This document shows, in pieces, positions 35,501-37,051 of a DNA stretch of 37,051 nt; position 1 is the first letter of the stretch; each line of letters opens with the position of its first letter. The stretch lies in NCBI GenBank assembly GCA_905250885.1, contig CAJNOQ010001029.1, forward strand, positions 1 through 37,051. Direction: 5' to 3'. The notes under the pieces were generated by a model, which worked only from the letters and a program-made list of their open reading frames with translations, was not told the origin of the DNA and searched no databases. The translations under genes and the position numbers were made by a program. This DNA is from Didymodactylos carnosus. Its lineage: Eukaryota; Rotifera; Eurotatoria; Philodinida; Philodinidae.

Positions 35501-35665
35501 TTGTAAATGATACAAATAGGTTTTCCACATGGCAACAGGTTGAGGACTCTGACGACGATGAGAATCAGTTGTATTATTATTACCATTTGTTGTATTCGAG
35601 GTACACATTGTAGATGCTATCGAAGTAGTAGACGAATCCATATATGGAATAAATTGAGTCATCAT
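29517..35665 (-). CDS. Chimaerin-type Rac GTPase-activating protein (SH2-C1-RhoGAP), 5 exons
   Basis: Exons: 35665-35356, 35118-34805, 34542-34069, 33144-32846 and 29871-29517, with continuous frame, 583 residues. [17 protein letters not shown] (47-63) is the usual chimaerin N-terminal segment. The SH2 domain follows (about 80-170), with phosphotyrosine-binding Arg105 in LVRES and [18 protein letters not shown]. The C1 domain (317-366) has the full H-X12-C-X2-C-X13-C-X2-C-X4-H-X2-C-X7-C pattern and the QGVKC of diacylglycerol-binding types. The RhoGAP domain has its arginine finger in GLYRIPG (Arg422), then LPIPLITFD and [12 protein letters not shown]. It should switch off Rac in response to diacylglycerol. 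The protein is longer than the 459-residue human alpha2 form because of a Ser/Gln/His-rich SH2-C1 linker. Intron 1 has a GC donor. In-frame sequence runs 12 bases upstream of the ATG to an acceptor (35677), so a 5' exon or trans-splice site is possible. Confidence 0.95.
31000..31188 (-). CDS. Possible small His-rich ORF or alternative exon inside chimaerin intron 4
   Basis: A 62-codon frame beginning [20 protein letters not shown] and ending in a His/Gln-rich tail ([13 protein letters not shown]). Its composition is less T-rich than the surrounding intron, and the codons resemble those of the neighbouring genes. An acceptor-like TTATCATCAG lies just upstream, so it could be an alternative 3' exon of chimaerin on the same strand, a nested gene, or chance. 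I recognise no family. Confidence 0.25.
   Translation of the reverse strand: MSSQAPNMSLKTSKHFLKVKQDMKNFVKGQNVGSVNNSFGQHHGHRSQFQQQHHHQHRHRHF
31902..32343. mobile_element. Palindromic element with GGTTAACCGCGG motifs, split by an insertion
   Basis: The left arm (about 31903-32000) and the right arm (about 32020-32054, then 32237-32343) are inverse copies. Paired blocks are CCGGCGGTTAA, CCGCGGTTATTTCAGCTGAA, CATAGCAGAAAA and AACCTCACAATTAAC. The centre is about GCCGCGGC (32014-32021). The match is broken only by the 182-base insert at 32055-32236; skipping it makes the palindrome continuous. The right arm has one extra GGTTAA unit near 32293-32325. It is non-coding, probably a foldback MITE. 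Confidence 0.85.
32055..32236 (+). mobile_element. 182-bp retroposon-like insertion with 6-bp target-site duplication
   Basis: Flanked by GAGGTT on both sides (32049-32054 and 32237-32242), where the uninterrupted palindrome would have one copy. The 3' end is TTGAACTTGACCTTGAAC, a short 6-base tandem repeat preceded by AAATAAA, similar to the simple-repeat tails of LINEs and SINEs. There is no coding frame; it is either a 5'-truncated LINE or a SINE. No convincing Pol III A and B boxes were seen, which favours a truncated LINE. Confidence 0.75.
32387..32696. mobile_element. MITE with AGAGCTGG termini and CAAGTCA repeats (hAT-like)
   Basis: Left end AGAGCTGGACAAGTCAAGTC (32387-32406); right end is the inverse of AGAGCTGGGCAAGTCA (32681-32696). 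Several more CAAGTCA/TGACTTG copies occur near both ends. The 310-base interior is non-coding. Terminal CAGAGxTGGxCAA-like sequence with subterminal repeats is characteristic of hAT-type non-autonomous elements, but I could not find a convincing 8-base target duplication. Confidence 0.7.
33145..34068. other. Chimaerin intron 3 (924 bases)
   Basis: It separates the C1 exon from the first RhoGAP exon. CTAACTAGT-like words recur between 33228 and 33420 in both orientations; otherwise nothing is recognised. The plus-strand open frame at 33470-33739 appears spurious. Confidence 0.6.
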
Positions 35666-35677
35666 CTCAGAAACAAT

Positions 35678-37051
35678 CTGAAAAATGAGAAAAACCGATT
35701 GGGCTATGGATTAAGCGTAAAAAGATAAGAAATCAGAAATATTTATTTAATTCGAACAAAACTTCGATCTTTTTTCCTGCAGATTATGTTCAATACATTC
35801 AAATGATTTAATGTTACATATGTAGATTTATAGTGAAATTGTTCTTTCACAAATAATAATTGAATATCACTCTATTCTATTTGATTACGTGATAGAATTT
35901 TCTTTTTTCTTTCTTTCCAAAAATACCGAAATATTCTTCGTATTTCTGATGCGAAAACAACTGACTATTTGCCATTATCTTTAATTTTCTCTTTTGATAT
36001 TGAATCAACCGGTATTATTCAGACCGTATTGGTAATTGAAATGCGCCTCAATTGTTTCAATTCCCCTTTTATACATAATAATAATATTCTATTAGGATTT
36101 TGTTTCTTAAGACAAAATGTTGCTCAATTGTTTTAATAAATCAAATAAAAGTGGATGTAACCTATTGAAATTTTATTACTGAATTTGTTTAAAAGTAGTT
36201 GAGACTCGTGCTACTATAAAATCTTATAAAGCGTTGTATACTTCTTTTACGATCAAAAATACAAAATAGATGAATCTCTAATAAAAAATTCACCAAGAAA
36301 ATACCAGCCGAAAAACACGCACAAAAAAAAATAAAAAATAATCCACGTGAAGATGAACAGTCGACATCAACTACATAGAGCTGAAAGATGATGAAGCTAA
36401 CAGATTTAGGAACAACGATATTTAACATTAATGAAAATATAGCGTCCCGTATGTATTCCCTCTCGACACTAGCGATGAGATTGTCTAGTGTAATGTAAGA
36501 AGCAAGTATCTTTTTTTTATTTCTTCCATTTTTCTAATAAAGGCAAATTTTTATAGAACAATTAGCAAAAAACCTACTCCGATCGCGTTAGGATAAGACA
36601 TTTAGCACGGAAATTACAACTAGAGGGAAATATAAGGCTTCGCGAAACGGATGTTTCTTAGACAGTAATCGATATCCTACAACAGTAGCGATAGGGTACC
36701 CTACATGCGCTCAGCCAGAAAAAAGTTGAAATTCTGATCCTAGACACTAAACTAAGAAAAACTAAGATTGTTTATTCACGAAAAGTGAGAGTCATCAAAG
36801 GTCATCGACCTGTAGTAACAAAGACTCAAGCCAAACAACACCAAAATAATAATAAAAGAAATAACAAAATAAAGAAGACAACAAGGATTAGAACCAGAAG
36901 TAGTAAAATAAAACAAAAATTTTTAAAAAAAAGAACAAGCATAAATGCTTAACTGACAAGCGTTTCACTGGAAGAGATACTGAAGTAAGGCTGTTTTGAA
37001 AGACATAAAAGAAGAAAGACAAATAACTGACTCTGGAAGATTATTCCAATC
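35678..37051. other. Upstream flank of chimaerin, no gene recognised
   Basis: AT-rich, with no supported coding exon. It may contain the chimaerin promoter and a non-coding first exon. The minus-strand frame at 36189-36428 is hydrophobic and T-rich without homology. The dispersed repeat copy at 36769-36832 is the only structured item seen. Confidence 0.5.
36769..36832 (+). repeat. Dispersed repeat copy 2
   Basis: Starts TGTTTATTCACGAAAAGTGA and matches 12927-12990 in the same orientation, followed by A-rich sequence as in the first copy. Two copies 24 kb apart suggest a moderately old interspersed family. Confidence 0.6.

Noticed and set aside
36189..36428. 79-codon minus-strand hydrophobic frame upstream of chimaerin
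   Set aside because: Composition reflects T-rich DNA, it does not join the chimaerin frame by clear splice sites, and no family is recognisable.

Overview
The window is AT-rich nuclear DNA from a small invertebrate. Six animal-type, intron-containing protein genes (lamin-tail intermediate filament, ribosomal protein S28, tamalin/CYTIP-like PDZ scaffold, NudC, NmrA-like Rossmann protein, chimaerin) sit beside a secreted parallel beta-helix protein whose motifs resemble bacterial polysaccharide-active proteins. A low GC content, many 50-85 bp introns mixed with a few of 0.7-3 kb, a bacterial-like secreted gene with introns, and a splice acceptor just upstream of most start codons together suggest a bdelloid rotifer (Adineta/Rotaria type). 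That assignment is inference; no species-diagnostic sequence was seen.

Layout. 1-4056 has no recognisable gene but holds a 1.4-kb candidate non-autonomous transposon rich in ACGCG motifs. 4057-7320 (minus) is a four-exon intermediate-filament gene with a 0.5-kb foldback in its last intron. 7321-10580 is unexplained non-coding DNA. 10581-11676 (minus) is a two-exon RPS28 gene whose exons are short and easily missed. It is divergent from the tamalin/CYTIP-like gene at 12421-14341 (plus). 15186-18057 (plus) is a ten-exon nudC gene. 19607-20579 (minus) is a two-exon NmrA-like gene. 21159-22210 (minus) is a decayed LINE, next to a foldback element at 22249-22608. 23534-28089 (minus) is the three-exon beta-helix gene; each of its two large introns contains an inverted repeat. 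29517-35665 (minus) is a five-exon chimaerin (SH2-C1-RhoGAP). Its 3-kb last intron carries two candidate transposons, one of them a palindrome split by a 182-bp insertion with a 6-bp target-site duplication. 35678-37051 has no recognised gene.

The genes do not form one pathway. Several serve cytoskeleton and signalling (intermediate filament, NudC for dynein-linked transport, chimaerin for Rac inactivation, tamalin-like PDZ scaffold), one is a ribosomal protein, one is a probable redox-sensing Rossmann protein and one is a secreted probable carbohydrate-active protein. The most distinctive feature is the repeated presence of long inverted-repeat elements in and between the genes. I found no convincing new defence or regulatory system. 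All gene models were built by reading splice sites and checking phase by hand.
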